This document shows positions 36,507 to 44,653 of a stretch of 64,000 nt of DNA, piece by piece. A program made the position numbers and the translations under genes. Each line of letters opens with the position of its first letter. The stretch's first letter is position 1. Source of the DNA: Bacillus thuringiensis (GTDB lineage: Bacteria; Bacillota; Bacilli; Bacillales; Bacillaceae_G); contig NZ_CP012099.1 in the NCBI RefSeq assembly GCF_001182785.1, positions 4,152,501 through 4,216,500 on the forward strand. Reading direction: 5' to 3'. The notes below the pieces were generated by a model. It was not told the DNA's origin. It did not search any database and worked only from the letters and a program-made list of their open reading frames with translations.

Positions 36507-36657
36507 AGTGAAACTTTAATCAGTGGAGATTTTGTTCATCCCCACTGATTATTAGCCTTCACCAATCGGGGGTTACGGGCAGTTTGTCTCCATCTCACTT
36601 CTTTACTCCCACCGAATTTTTAGGTAAGAATTTTACTGCTCATTAACACGGGATAAA
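36503..36657 (+). repeat. bcr1-like repeat, full-length copy 1
   Basis: 155 bp between ATAAA copies (36503-36507 and 36653-36657). Starts GTGAAACTTTAATCAGTGG, contains CATCCCCACTGATTATTAG, TTCACCAATCGGG and TTACGGGCAG, ends CACGGG. Length and the TTTAT/ATAAA flanks agree with the bcr1 element of the B. cereus group. Confidence 0.85.
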
Positions 36658-36666
36658 AAATTTTTG

Positions 36667-36696
36667 TTGACAATTTTTTTAATATAGTTTTATAAT
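36667..36696 (+). promoter_or_regulatory. Sigma-A promoter of the phhA leader
   Basis: Perfect hexamers TTGACA (36667-36672) and TATAAT (36691-36696), spacing 18. It would start transcription just before T-box 1. Confidence 0.9.
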
Positions 36697-36713
36697 ACAA
36701 AACATAGTTTAGT

Positions 36714-36980
36714 TGAACGAATTATATATCGGCTTTGAAGGAATACTAGTAGCGACTTATATCACTGTCTCAGAGAACTGATGGTTGGTGCGAATCAGTA
36801 CATATACAAGCGTGAATTACAATTCTGGAGCTTCTTTCCCGTAATGCTTTTTATGCATGAAGAGAAAGACGGATCTTTCCGTTATCGTAAAGTGAGTGGT
36901 AAACAATTACTTGTTTACAAATAGGGTGGTACCGCGATTTTTATCGTCCCTATCGGATTTTCCGATAGGGACTTTTTTGC
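36714..36980 (+). promoter_or_regulatory. T-box riboswitch 1 of phhA
   Basis: Stem I base GAAGGAA (36737-36743) pairs with TTCTTTC; AGTA box; apical stem ACTGAT/ATCAGT; the segment GTGAATTACAATTCTGGAG carries the specifier; T-box AGGGTGGTACCGCG at 36923-36936; terminator arms GTCCCTATCGGA / TCCGATAGGGAC then T6 (36946-36978). Specifier best read as TAC (Tyr), since the enzyme makes tyrosine; TTC (Phe) is the alternative. Confidence 0.93.
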
Positions 36981-36999
36981 GTCCATCCCCTTATACAAT

Positions 37000-37257
37000 T
37001 TCATATATACGCGTTGAAAGAATCGCAGTAGTATCTTATATCCCTGTTACAGAGAGCTAATGGTCGGTGGAAATTAGCACATATATAAGTATGAATTACA
37101 ATTCTGGAGCTTCTTTTTCGTAGTGCTTTTATGCATGAAGGAAAAGACGGAATTTTTCCGTTATCATTAATTGAGATGTAAGTATATTTTCACTTACAAA
37201 TAGGGTGGTACCGCGATTCTTTCGCCCCTATCGGATTTTCCGATAGGGGCTTTTTCT
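37000..37257 (+). promoter_or_regulatory. T-box riboswitch 2 of phhA (tandem)
   Basis: Second complete leader directly after the first: AGTAGTA, apical stem GCTAAT/ATTAGC, the same ATGAATTACAATTCTGGAG specifier segment, T-box AGGGTGGTACCGCG at 37202-37215, terminator GCCCCTATCGGA / TCCGATAGGGGC then T5 (37224-37255). The two terminators share their core and the specifier segments are identical, so it looks like a duplication. Confidence 0.93.
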
Positions 37258-37308
37258 ATTTCTCACAGAAACAGATGTTAAATAATTCCGAATCTTATGA
37301 TAAAATTT

Positions 37309-37322
37309 TATAAGCGCTTACA
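37309..37322 (+). promoter_or_regulatory. Possible cre (CcpA) site
   Basis: TATAAGCGCTTACA fits TGWAANCGNTNWCA at 13 of 14 positions. Located between T-box 2 and the phhA start, so it could act as a roadblock. Confidence 0.4.
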
Positions 37323-37394
37323 AAAATGAAAGGAGGTGATACAAGCTATACGAAATCGATATTCAATTTTATTGAAAAAAAGGAGGATGTCTTA

Positions 37395-39149
37395 ATGACA
37401 AAGAAAACAGAAATTCCATCGCATTTAAAACCATTCGTATCCACACAACATTATGATCAATACACACCGGTGAATCACGCTGTGTGGCGTTATATTATGA
37501 GACAAAATCATAGTTTCTTAAAAGACGTTGCTCATCCAGCCTATGTGAACGGACTACAATCATCTGGTATTAATATAGATGCAATTCCAAAAGTAGAAGA
37601 AATGAATGAGTGTTTGGCTCCAAGTGGCTGGGGCGCTGTAACGATTGACGGACTTATTCCCGGCGTAGCATTCTTCGATTTTCAAGGACATGGATTACTA
37701 CCGATTGCAACAGATATTCGGAAAGTAGAAAATATCGAGTACACACCAGCTCCAGATATCGTACACGAAGCCGCAGGACACGCACCGATTTTACTTGATT
37801 CTACATATGCAAAATATGTGAAACGTTTTGGGCAAATTGGTGCAAGAGCTTTCTCTACAAAAGAAGAACATGATGCATTTGAAGCTGTTCGTACATTAAC
37901 GATAGTAAAAGAAAGCCCTACTTCTACTCCTGATGAAGTTAAGGCTGCTGAAAATGCTGTAATTGAAAAACAAAACTTAGTTTCTGGTTTATCAGAAGCT
38001 GAACAAATTTCACGTCTTTTCTGGTGGACAGTAGAATATGGATTGATCGGAAATATAGATGATCCAAAGATATATGGTGCTGGTCTCCTTTCTTCTGTTG
38101 GCGAAAGCAAACATTGCTTAACAGACGCTGTAGAAAAGGTTCCATTTTCTATCGAAGCATGTACAGGGACAACTTATGACGTAACAAAAATGCAACCACA
38201 ACTATTTGTTTGTGAATCCTTTGAAGAATTAACAGATGCGCTTGAAATATTTTCTAAAACAATGGCCTTTAAAACAGGTGGAAAAGAAGGTTTAGAAAAA
38301 GCAATTCGCTCTGAGAACTATGCAACTGCTGAGCTAAATAGTGGATTACAAATTACAGGTACATTTAGCGAGACAATTGAAAACGATACAGGTGAATTAA
38401 TTTACATGCGCACAAATTCGCCAACGGCATTAGCGCTTCATAATAAACAGCTAGCGAATCATTCTACTTCTGTACACAGTGACGGATTTGGAACACCGAT
38501 TGGATTACTCACTGAAAATATTGCATTAGAAAATTGTACAGACGAACAACTACAATCATTAGGAATTACAATTGGAAATATCGCTGCGCTTACTTTTGCA
38601 AGTGGTATTCATGTAAAAGGAACAGTAACAGATATTGTAAAAAACGATAAGAAAATTGCTCTTATTTCCTTTATCGATTGCACAGTTACTTATAACGCCC
38701 GCGTTTTATTTGATGCTTCATGGGGCGCATTTGATATGGCTGTTGGCTCACAAATCACTTCAGTATTCCCAGGTGCCGCAGATGCCGCAGCATTTTTCCC
38801 AATGGATGAAGAAGTTCAAGAAATTCCTGCTCCACTTGTACTGAATGAACTTGAACGTATGTATCAAACAGTTCGAGATATTCGAAATGAGGGGATTTTA
38901 CACGACGCGCATATCGATCAATTAGTAGCAATTCAAGAAGTATTAAATAAATTTTATGCGAAAGAATGGTTGCTGCGCCTTGAAGTATTAGAGTTACTTT
39001 TAGAGCATAACAAAGGGCATGAAACATCGGCAGCATTACTACATCAACTTTCTACTTTCACAACTGACGAAGCTGTAACACGCCTTATTAACAATGGTCT
39101 TGCGTTACTTCCAGTAAAGGATGTGAAAAATGATGCTACGATTAACTGA
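37395..39149 (+). CDS. phhA: Phenylalanine 4-monooxygenase (aromatic amino acid hydroxylase)
   Basis: 584 residues. Converts phenylalanine to tyrosine with tetrahydropterin and O2. The catalytic domain occupies about residues 10-300: iron ligands in [14 protein letters not shown] (HxxxxH) and the Glu in [10 protein letters not shown], with [10 protein letters not shown]. Short bacterial enzymes are about 260-300 residues; here a further about 280 residues follow ([21 protein letters not shown] ... [18 protein letters not shown]) that I do not recognise. ATG 37395 after AAGGAGGATG; the in-frame ATG at 37326 is inside the spacer. phhB overlaps its end. Controlled by tandem T-boxes. Confidence 0.93.
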   Translation: MTKKTEIPSHLKPFVSTQHYDQYTPVNHAVWRYIMRQNHSFLKDVAHPAYVNGLQSSGINIDAIPKVEEMNECLAPSGWGAVTIDGLIPGVAFFDFQGHGLLPIATDIRKVENIEYTPAPDIVHEAAGHAPILLDSTYAKYVKRFGQIGARAFSTKEEHDAFEAVRTLTIVKESPTSTPDEVKAAENAVIEKQNLVSGLSEAEQISRLFWWTVEYGLIGNIDDPKIYGAGLLSSVGESKHCLTDAVEKVPFSIEACTGTTYDVTKMQPQLFVCESFEELTDALEIFSKTMAFKTGGKEGLEKAIRSENYATAELNSGLQITGTFSETIENDTGELIYMRTNSPTALALHNKQLANHSTSVHSDGFGTPIGLLTENIALENCTDEQLQSLGITIGNIAALTFASGIHVKGTVTDIVKNDKKIALISFIDCTVTYNARVLFDASWGAFDMAVGSQITSVFPGAADAAAFFPMDEEVQEIPAPLVLNELERMYQTVRDIRNEGILHDAHIDQLVAIQEVLNKFYAKEWLLRLEVLELLLEHNKGHETSAALLHQLSTFTTDEAVTRLINNGLALLPVKDVKNDATIN

Positions 39150-39444
39150 AGAAGAAGTTCACGAGGAATTATTGAAGGTAGATAAATGGATGGTAAAAGA
39201 TGAGAAATGGATTGAACGAAAATATATGTTTTCCGACTACTTAAAAGGAGTCGAATTTGTCTCTGTAGCCGCCAAACTATCAGAAGAACATAATCACCAT
39301 CCATTTATCCTTATCCAGTATAAAGCAGTTATTATTACTTTGTCATCTTGGAATGCAAAAGGTTTAACGAAACTAGATTTTGAGCTTGCAAAGCAATTTG
39401 ATGAACTATTTTTACAAAACGAAAAAGCAATTATAAGAAAATAA
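39133..39444 (+). CDS. phhB: Pterin-4a-carbinolamine dehydratase
   Basis: 103 residues from the second of two adjacent ATGs (39130, 39133). Recycles the carbinolamine produced by PhhA. Motif [23 protein letters not shown] matches the [E/D]xxxHHP catalytic signature. Overlaps the phhA 3' end by 17 bases, so translationally coupled, and completes the hydroxylation cycle. Confidence 0.95.
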   Translation: MLRLTEEEVHEELLKVDKWMVKDEKWIERKYMFSDYLKGVEFVSVAAKLSEEHNHHPFILIQYKAVIITLSSWNAKGLTKLDFELAKQFDELFLQNEKAIIRK

Positions 39445-39475
39445 AAAAGAGAAGCCTTTTTAGGCTTCTCCTTTT
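39443..39475. terminator. Terminator of phhAB, overlapping the catE 3' end
   Basis: GAGAAGCC, loop TTTTTA, GGCTTCTC, then CTTTTATTTT. The convergent catE stop codon is inside the stem, so both genes share it. Confidence 0.88.
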
Positions 39476-40317
39476 ATTTTGAAATGGATACAATGTCCAA
39501 ATGGATCCTCGACTTGTAATATTCCATCTTTGTACGTAGCAATCTTGCCAATATTTTTTAAGCTTTCACATACTTGCTCTTTTTGTTTTTCATTCGCTAG
39601 TACAACTGTGAAATATTTTAAACCAACAGAACCTGGCATTTGCGGTGGTACCCCTTCACCTTGCCATGTATTTAAACCGATATGGTGATGATAACCACCT
39701 GCAGATACGAACAACGCTCCATTACGAGCTGGGATCGTTACTTCAAAACCAAGACCATCAACATAGAAACGTTTAGCTTCCTCTAAATCAGCTACATGGA
39801 AATGAATATGCCCCATCACAGTACCAGCTGGAAAGCCATTCCATGTACTTCCTTGCTGTAATAATTCTTCACCAGCTAACGGGTTACTAACAAATGGTAG
39901 TTCTCCATTCTCATCACGCCAAACTTCTTTTTGTCGATCATGATAAATTTCAATCCCGTTTCCATCTGGATCAGCTAAATAAAGAGCTTCACTAAAGTAA
40001 TGATCGGCTCCACCATGTAGTGGATATACCATCTCTACAAGATGACGAAGAACATTCGCTAAATCCTGTCTACTTGGTAATAAAATTGCGTAATGATATA
40101 ACCCTGTTCTTCCTCTTTGCTTCGGAAAAGCTTCTTTCTTTTCTTCAATGATAAGAAGTGGTTCATCATTTTCATTCCCAAATGTAACGACTGCTGCTTC
40201 TTCTTTTAGCACCTTCATACTTAGTACTTCCGTATAAAACTCTAGTGATTTCTTTACATTAGATACGTATAAATGAACAACATCAAGTGTTGTATCGGGA
40301 TGAAGTTGAAAACTCAT
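39460..40317 (-). CDS. catE: CatE-type ring-cleaving dioxygenase (VOC family)
   Basis: 285 residues. Extradiol catechol 2,3-dioxygenase type: two glyoxalase/VOC modules, DVVHLYVSNVKKSLEFYTEVL ... and GHIHFHVADLEEAKRFYVDGLGF, with metal ligand candidates in VVHLYV, MGHIHFHV and the Glu of NGIEIYHD. Follows catD on the same strand, as in B. subtilis catDE, which protects against catechols. ATG 40317 with GGGGG upstream. Confidence 0.92.
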   Translation of the reverse strand: MSFQLHPDTTLDVVHLYVSNVKKSLEFYTEVLSMKVLKEEAAVVTFGNENDEPLLIIEEKKEAFPKQRGRTGLYHYAILLPSRQDLANVLRHLVEMVYPLHGGADHYFSEALYLADPDGNGIEIYHDRQKEVWRDENGELPFVSNPLAGEELLQQGSTWNGFPAGTVMGHIHFHVADLEEAKRFYVDGLGFEVTIPARNGALFVSAGGYHHHIGLNTWQGEGVPPQMPGSVGLKYFTVVLANEKQKEQVCESLKNIGKIATYKDGILQVEDPFGHCIHFKIKGEA

Positions 40318-40338
40318 CTTGTTAGCCCCCCATTTAAA

Positions 40339-40743
40339 TTAGTTCTTCTTTGACATTTTTTCTTTTAAAAAATTATCTACAAAACCATCAGCCTTTGCAA
40401 CAAATAAGTATGCACCCATTGCTAATAATGCAAGTTCTAATTCGAAACCAGGATTTTTTCCATCTCCCAATAAGCCAGCTGACCATTTCACTTTTACAAT
40501 TGCTCCAACCATAACAAGTGCAAATAATAATCCAATATATCTTACCCCTAAACCTAGAATTAATAATAGGCCTCCAACTAATTCAAACGTTGCTACACCG
40601 TATGCAAGTCCTCCTGGTAAACCAATGCTTGTAAACCACCCTGCAATATTGTCAATTCCTGATTGGAATTTTGTTAAACCGTGCATGAAGAATGTTACCC
40701 CTAACACGATACGAATAATTAAGTTACCAATATGTTGATTCAT
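40339..40743 (-). CDS. catD: CatD, DoxX family membrane protein
   Basis: 134 residues, four helices: IIRIVLGVTFFMHGLTKFQSG, GLAYGVATFELVGGLLLILGLGVRYIGLLFALVMVGAIVKV and LELALLAMGAYLFVA. First gene of catDE, probably a quinone/redox partner. ATG with AAAGGAGAG upstream. Divergent from an XRE-cupin regulator that may or may not control it. Confidence 0.9.
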   Translation of the reverse strand: MNQHIGNLIIRIVLGVTFFMHGLTKFQSGIDNIAGWFTSIGLPGGLAYGVATFELVGGLLLILGLGVRYIGLLFALVMVGAIVKVKWSAGLLGDGKNPGFELELALLAMGAYLFVAKADGFVDNFLKEKMSKKN

Positions 40744-40899
40744 TTCATTCTCTCCTTTATAGTTTTCTTATACAAAACTTTTATTTATATTACAAAACAT
40801 ACACTAATTTTTTTTATTCGTCAATTCATTTTCACTGGGAAAAAATATATTTTTTTTGCTATGATACAAATAGTTGTTTACAAAAAGGAGCTTGATTTT

Positions 40900-41445
40900 A
40901 TGAATATTGGTTCTGCAATACGTGAAATTCGTCAACGTAGAGGCATAACAATCGCACAAATTTGCGAGGGAACAGGTCTTTCTAAAGGATTTATGAGTCA
41001 GGTTGAAAATAATAAAACATCACCATCTATCTCAACTTTAGAAACGATCTCCAATTTTTTAAACGTTCCCCTTCCCTATTTATTGTTAGAGCAAAAAGAT
41101 CGATTAAAAATTGTCAAAAAAGAAGAACGGAAATACAGTGTATACGGCAAAGATGAGCAAAGAATTGAACATGTTGCGGAGCAAGGGGGGCTTCGCCTAT
41201 CTTTAGTAGAAATCCCTACTGGATTCCCGAAAGAAAACTCACCAAATGCCCATGAAGGGGAAGAATGTCACCTTGTATTACGCGGAAAACTAGAAGTTCA
41301 GCACGGTGAAGATATTGCAATTGTAGAAGAAGGTGATTCTTTCTCATGGAATGCATGCGTTCCTCATATTGTTCGTAATATAGGAGAAGAAACTGCATTA
41401 TTACTCATCTCTAGTTATGCGGAAAACCGAAAACGTGTTTACTAA
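40900..41445 (+). CDS. XRE-HTH / cupin transcriptional regulator
   Basis: 181 residues. HTH at 1-65 (IGSAIREIRQRRGITIAQICEGTGLSKGFMSQVENNKTSPSISTLETISNFL), cupin at about 105-178 (LSLVEIPTGFP ... AHEGEECHLVLRGKLEVQHGED ... DSFSWNACVPHIVRN). Family members sense small ligands or redox state. ATG 40900 after AAAAAGGAG. Divergently placed to catD with a 156-base gap, but no operator recognised. Confidence 0.93.
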   Translation: MNIGSAIREIRQRRGITIAQICEGTGLSKGFMSQVENNKTSPSISTLETISNFLNVPLPYLLLEQKDRLKIVKKEERKYSVYGKDEQRIEHVAEQGGLRLSLVEIPTGFPKENSPNAHEGEECHLVLRGKLEVQHGEDIAIVEEGDSFSWNACVPHIVRNIGEETALLLISSYAENRKRVY

Positions 41446-41448
41446 ATA

Positions 41449-41483
41449 ATAAAAAAGAAGCCTGTTAAACAGGCTTCTTTTTT
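41449..41483. terminator. Bidirectional terminator
   Basis: AAAAAAGAAGCCTG and CAGGCTTCTTTTTT with a five-base loop. Confidence 0.93.
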
Positions 41484-41859
41484 ATCCCCTTATAATTCCA
41501 TAACTTGTCCCAACTAGTACTGTCTTTTCATCCTGATTGCGATAAACTGACTCGATTGAAACTTTTTTATAACCTTCCATTTGCTCAACATTTGTTAACG
41601 TTAGTTCACAAGTGATCGTATCTCCTGTGAAAACTGGTCTAATAAACTCACTTACTAATTCTCTTGCTATGTAATGTAACTCTTCTCCCACTTTCGTCCC
41701 AATGCTAGCAGTCAATAAACCATGAACCATTAATCTTCCGTTTTCATCGTATTCCACATGGTGTCTACCTTTATCACCGGTAATATTTGCAAATTCAAAA
41801 ACTTCTTCCTCAGTAAATCTTCTTTCATATTTAAATACATCCCCAACTTTTATACTCAT
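41482..41859 (-). CDS. MaoC-like hot-dog dehydratase domain protein
   Basis: 125 residues. Hot-dog fold of the MaoC/(R)-hydratase class: IKVGDVFKYERRFTEEEVFEFANITGDKGRHHV and MVHGLLTASIGTKVGEE, RPVFTGDTITCELTL. The hydratase signature DxNPxH is replaced by GDKGRHH, so catalytic competence is unclear. ATG with GGGGGAT upstream. Stands alone. Confidence 0.82.
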   Translation of the reverse strand: MSIKVGDVFKYERRFTEEEVFEFANITGDKGRHHVEYDENGRLMVHGLLTASIGTKVGEELHYIARELVSEFIRPVFTGDTITCELTLTNVEQMEGYKKVSIESVYRNQDEKTVLVGTSYGIIRG

Positions 41860-41978
41860 TTTTATCCCCCTAATAATAAACAGAATTTTCTTTTATTTTA
41901 TCATAAAAAGAGCCTCAATCCATTCTCTATTATCAAAAGTTTCAAAATTACCTCGCTATATTTTTTCTTTTCCTTCAT

Positions 41979-42437
41979 TTATCGGTGACCATCTCTTTTC
42001 GCGACTTGATATCCATAATACGCACATGTTCCATTTCTCGATAGCTCTCTAACTTCAAATCCACAGCTTCTATAAAAATCAAAATTGTTCGCTGATGTAT
42101 GTGCAAACCAATCACCGTGGGGAAGTTTTTGCAAGCAAAGAGCTACAAGCTTCTTACCTAATCCCTTCCCTCTATATTCACACTTCACAACTAAATTTAC
42201 TATGTTCGCGATCATAATTCCATCAGAAATGACTCTAACCATCGCAATCATCTCTTCCTCATCCCAAATTGTGAAAGCCCATGTTGAATTTTCGAATGCT
42301 ATCGTAAATTTTTCAATTTGCCACGAAGGGATATTATCATTACTCCAACCGGCATCTTCAAACAAAGCTTTAATTGCATATGCTGGTACACTACTCGTTC
42401 CCTCACGAATAATAAGTCCATTATGATAAATGTACAT
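41979..42437 (-). CDS. GNAT family N-acetyltransferase
   Basis: 152 residues from ATG 42437 (GGAGGGG upstream). Acetyl-CoA loop VKCEYRGKGLGKKLVALCLQKL, then DFYRSCGFEVRE. Substrate unknown. Confidence 0.88.
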   Translation of the reverse strand: MYIYHNGLIIREGTSSVPAYAIKALFEDAGWSNDNIPSWQIEKFTIAFENSTWAFTIWDEEEMIAMVRVISDGIMIANIVNLVVKCEYRGKGLGKKLVALCLQKLPHGDWFAHTSANNFDFYRSCGFEVRELSRNGTCAYYGYQVAKRDGHR

Positions 42438-42507
42438 GTAACCCCTCCCTTTATTTTCATATACCATTCTTCAAAAAATGTAATTTACCTTTAAAAAAGT
42501 AATTTTT

Positions 42508-43014
42508 TCATCCAACACGCTTAATAGAATAAACTAGAACATCGATTCCATGAAATGACGTTGTTTTCTCATAGCTGAGCCCTGTTTTTCTAGCAACAAA
42601 TATTGAGGCCGGATGATTCGGATTAATAAGAGAAATTAATTTATTCATTCGTAATGCTTGGAAACCATAGTCACGAAATGCTGCCGCCGCTTCTTTTGCA
42701 TACCCTTTTCCCCAATACTGAGGAAGTAACCAATAACCAATTTCAATTTCCTCTTTTCCATCTATCTTCTGCTGTATCAGCCCTGCATGACCAATTCTTG
42801 TTCCCGTTTCCTTTTCAATCAATACAAATAAACCGAGACCGTTTTTATAGCTAGGAATCACCCATTCCTCCAGACTTTTTTTACACTGTATATATGTTTT
42901 TAACGTCCCATTTCCAATATAGCGCATTACCTTCTCGTTCCCCCATAGTGAAGCGTAGAACTGTAAATCATCCATTGTATATTTGCGAATTTGTAAACGT
43001 TCTGTATGAAACAT
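42508..43014 (-). CDS. RimJ/RimL-type GNAT N-acetyltransferase
   Basis: 168 residues from ATG 43014 (AAAGGAG seven bases before); an in-frame GTG six codons earlier overlaps that site. Typical RimL layout: FHTERLQIRKYTMDDLQFYASLW, IEIGYWLLPQYWGKGYAKEAAAAFRDYGF, NKLISLINPNHPASIFVARKTGL. May modify ribosomal or other protein N-termini or an antibiotic; unknown. Confidence 0.9.
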   Translation of the reverse strand: MFHTERLQIRKYTMDDLQFYASLWGNEKVMRYIGNGTLKTYIQCKKSLEEWVIPSYKNGLGLFVLIEKETGTRIGHAGLIQQKIDGKEEIEIGYWLLPQYWGKGYAKEAAAAFRDYGFQALRMNKLISLINPNHPASIFVARKTGLSYEKTTSFHGIDVLVYSIKRVG

Positions 43015-43091
43015 GCTGGCACTCCTTTCCACTAATTTGTTCTTAATTTCACGATCATGTTTTGTATGTATACGAAATGTTACTATCTATT

Positions 43092-43251
43092 ATAAAGTGA
43101 AACTTTAATTAGTGGGGAATTTTGTTCATCCCCACTGATTATTAGCCTTCACCAATCGGGCATTTACGGGCAGTGGATCTCCCGTCTAACTTCTTTACTT
43201 TAGCTGAATTTTTAGGCGGGTGTCTTACTGCCTGGAAAATAGCGGGATAAA
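43092..43251 (+). repeat. bcr1-like repeat, full-length copy 2
   Basis: 160 bp between ATAAA copies (43092-43096, 43247-43251). Same left end GTGAAACTTTAAT, the same CATCCCCACTGATTATTAG and TTCACCAATCGGG blocks as copy 1, and right end GCGGG. Lies between convergent-side intergenic DNA upstream of the GNAT gene, 77 bases from its start. Confidence 0.85.
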
Positions 43252-43293
43252 TGAACCAACATAAAAACACGGAATTTTCATTCTTATAAACCT

Positions 43294-43325
43294 AAAAAAA
43301 GCAGTAGACAAATATTGTCTACCGC
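43294..43325 (-). terminator. Strong minus-strand terminator
   Basis: On the minus strand GCGGTAGACA, loop ATATT, TGTCTACTGC, then seven T. It lies about 150 bases past the ankyrin stop and probably closes the iron-transport operon. Confidence 0.85.
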
Positions 43326-43400
43326 ATCCATATCATAACTAGCATAAAGAAAACTACAATTGAGGGGGGTGTAGGATTTTCAAATATACTAGATACTTAT

Positions 43401-43454
43401 CCCGTTCTAACGGGCGGTAAACTTTCCAATTGTTTCAAGTGAAAAGTTTACCGC
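43401..43454 (-). other. Paired hairpins between the ankyrin gene and its terminator
   Basis: GCGGTAAACTTT (43414-43425) and AAAGTTTACCGC (43443-43454) form a 12-base stem with a 17-base loop; next to it CCCGTT/AACGGG (43401-43414) is a six-base stem with a two-base loop. No T run on either side. May be an RNA stability element or the remnant of a repeat. The rest of 43252-43472 shows no gene. Confidence 0.5.
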
Positions 43455-43472
43455 ACATAAGAACTTCATTCA

Positions 43473-43868
43473 TTAAGATAGTATTGCTAAATAATCATAT
43501 ACACGCTTAGATTTCTCTCCACCCATTCGTGCATGCTGAAGAAGAGAAATACCATGAGGACCAGATGCATGCAATGCTTCTGGTTGAGCTACTAAAATAG
43601 CTTGTACAATTTCTAATTCACCAAGCATAGCTGCTGCAAAAATATCCATCCGAGCACCCTTTTCTAGTAAATAAAGAGCAATATCTTTACGACCTACATG
43701 TGCCGATGCCCCTAACGCACTTTCCCAATCTGATCCACCCCAATTATAAGAGGCGTGAAGTAAGCTTGGCGATTCAGCCAATAGCTCTTGTACTTTCTCT
43801 AAATCCCCGTGAGCTGCCATAACAAATTCTCTTACTAATTCAGTGGTAATACGCTCTTCTGTTTGCAT
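43473..43868 (-). CDS. Ankyrin repeat protein
   Basis: 131 residues. About three ankyrin repeats: VMAAHGDLEKVQELLAESPSLLHA, SALGASAHVGRKDIALYLLEKGARMDIF, AAMLGELEIVQAILVAQPEALHA, then SLLQHARMGG. Protein-binding scaffold; partner unknown. Start overlaps the ABC ATPase gene by 34 bases, so it is the last gene of the Fur-controlled iron operon. ATG with GGGGAGAAG upstream. Confidence 0.9.
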   Translation of the reverse strand: MQTEERITTELVREFVMAAHGDLEKVQELLAESPSLLHASYNWGGSDWESALGASAHVGRKDIALYLLEKGARMDIFAAAMLGELEIVQAILVAQPEALHASGPHGISLLQHARMGGEKSKRVYDYLAILS

Positions 43869-44653
43869 CGCTCTTCTCCCCTTTTAGAAATTCGTTTCGG
43901 TGTAAAAAACGGCTTGTCATTTCCTTGAAAAATATCTACATCTATGCCAAATACATGTTGAAACATTTCATGGCATAGTACTTCTTCTGGTATACCATCA
44001 TACTGAATCTTTCCTCGCTTTAATACAAGTAAACGATCGCTATATTGAGCAGCTTGGTTAATGTCATGTAAAACCATTATAATCGTCATTCCAAACTCCT
44101 CATTTAATCGTTTCACAAGTTCCATTACTTCCAACTGGTGAACGATATCTAAAAAGGTTGTTGGTTCATCCAATAATAAGACATTTGTACGTTGCGCTAG
44201 CGTCATCGCAATCCAAGCACGTTGCCGTTCCCCTCCTGATAAAGAATGTAAAAGACGATATTCATACCCTTCAAGATTTGTAACAGACAATGCCCAATCA
44301 ACAATTTCTTCATCTTCTTTATTTAAGCGGCTACTCCATGATTTATGTGGACCTCTTCCGAACTCAATTAGTTCTTTCACTGTCAAATCTAATTGATGAT
44401 CATGCATTTGTGGTAACATCGCTAATTGCTTCGCTACATCAGCACTCTTCATCATATGAATATTTTTCCCATCTAAAATGATGTCCCCTTCGCTTTGTTT
44501 CAGTAGCCTTGCTATTAAACGAAGCAAAGTAGATTTTCCCGATCCATTCGGACCAATTAAACTAACGATTTCTCCAGCCTTAATATGTACATTCATATTT
44601 TGCATTTGAAATCTTTCAGAGTGTGCATAAAACACTTTGTTAACGGAAATCAC
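43835..44653 (-). CDS. Iron-siderophore ABC transporter ATPase
   Basis: 272 residues. FecE/FhuC class: Walker A GPNGSGKST, Q-loop LPQMHD, signature LSGGERQR, Walker B VLLLDEPTTFLD and switch His VLHDINQA. GTG start at 44653 with GAGGAGG seven bases before; overlaps the permease gene by 14 bases. Energises import with the two upstream gene products. Confidence 0.95.
   Translation of the reverse strand: MISVNKVFYAHSERFQMQNMNVHIKAGEIVSLIGPNGSGKSTLLRLIARLLKQSEGDIILDGKNIHMMKSADVAKQLAMLPQMHDHQLDLTVKELIEFGRGPHKSWSSRLNKEDEEIVDWALSVTNLEGYEYRLLHSLSGGERQRAWIAMTLAQRTNVLLLDEPTTFLDIVHQLEVMELVKRLNEEFGMTIIMVLHDINQAAQYSDRLLVLKRGKIQYDGIPEEVLCHEMFQHVFGIDVDIFQGNDKPFFTPKRISKRGEERCKQKSVLPLN

Noticed and set aside
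36714..37257. TTC (phenylalanine) as the T-box specifier
   Set aside because: TTC is present just after TTAC in the same segment, but TAC fits the tyrosine-producing role and the GAA-preceded position better. Kept as an alternative, not certain.
37326..37394. Leader peptide or upstream start for phhA at ATG 37326
   Set aside because: The ATG itself lacks an upstream site; the AAGGAGG at 37384 clearly serves ATG 37395.
40743..40900. YodB/CatR-type operator between catD and the XRE-cupin gene
   Set aside because: I looked for the known dyads and saw none clear enough to report.
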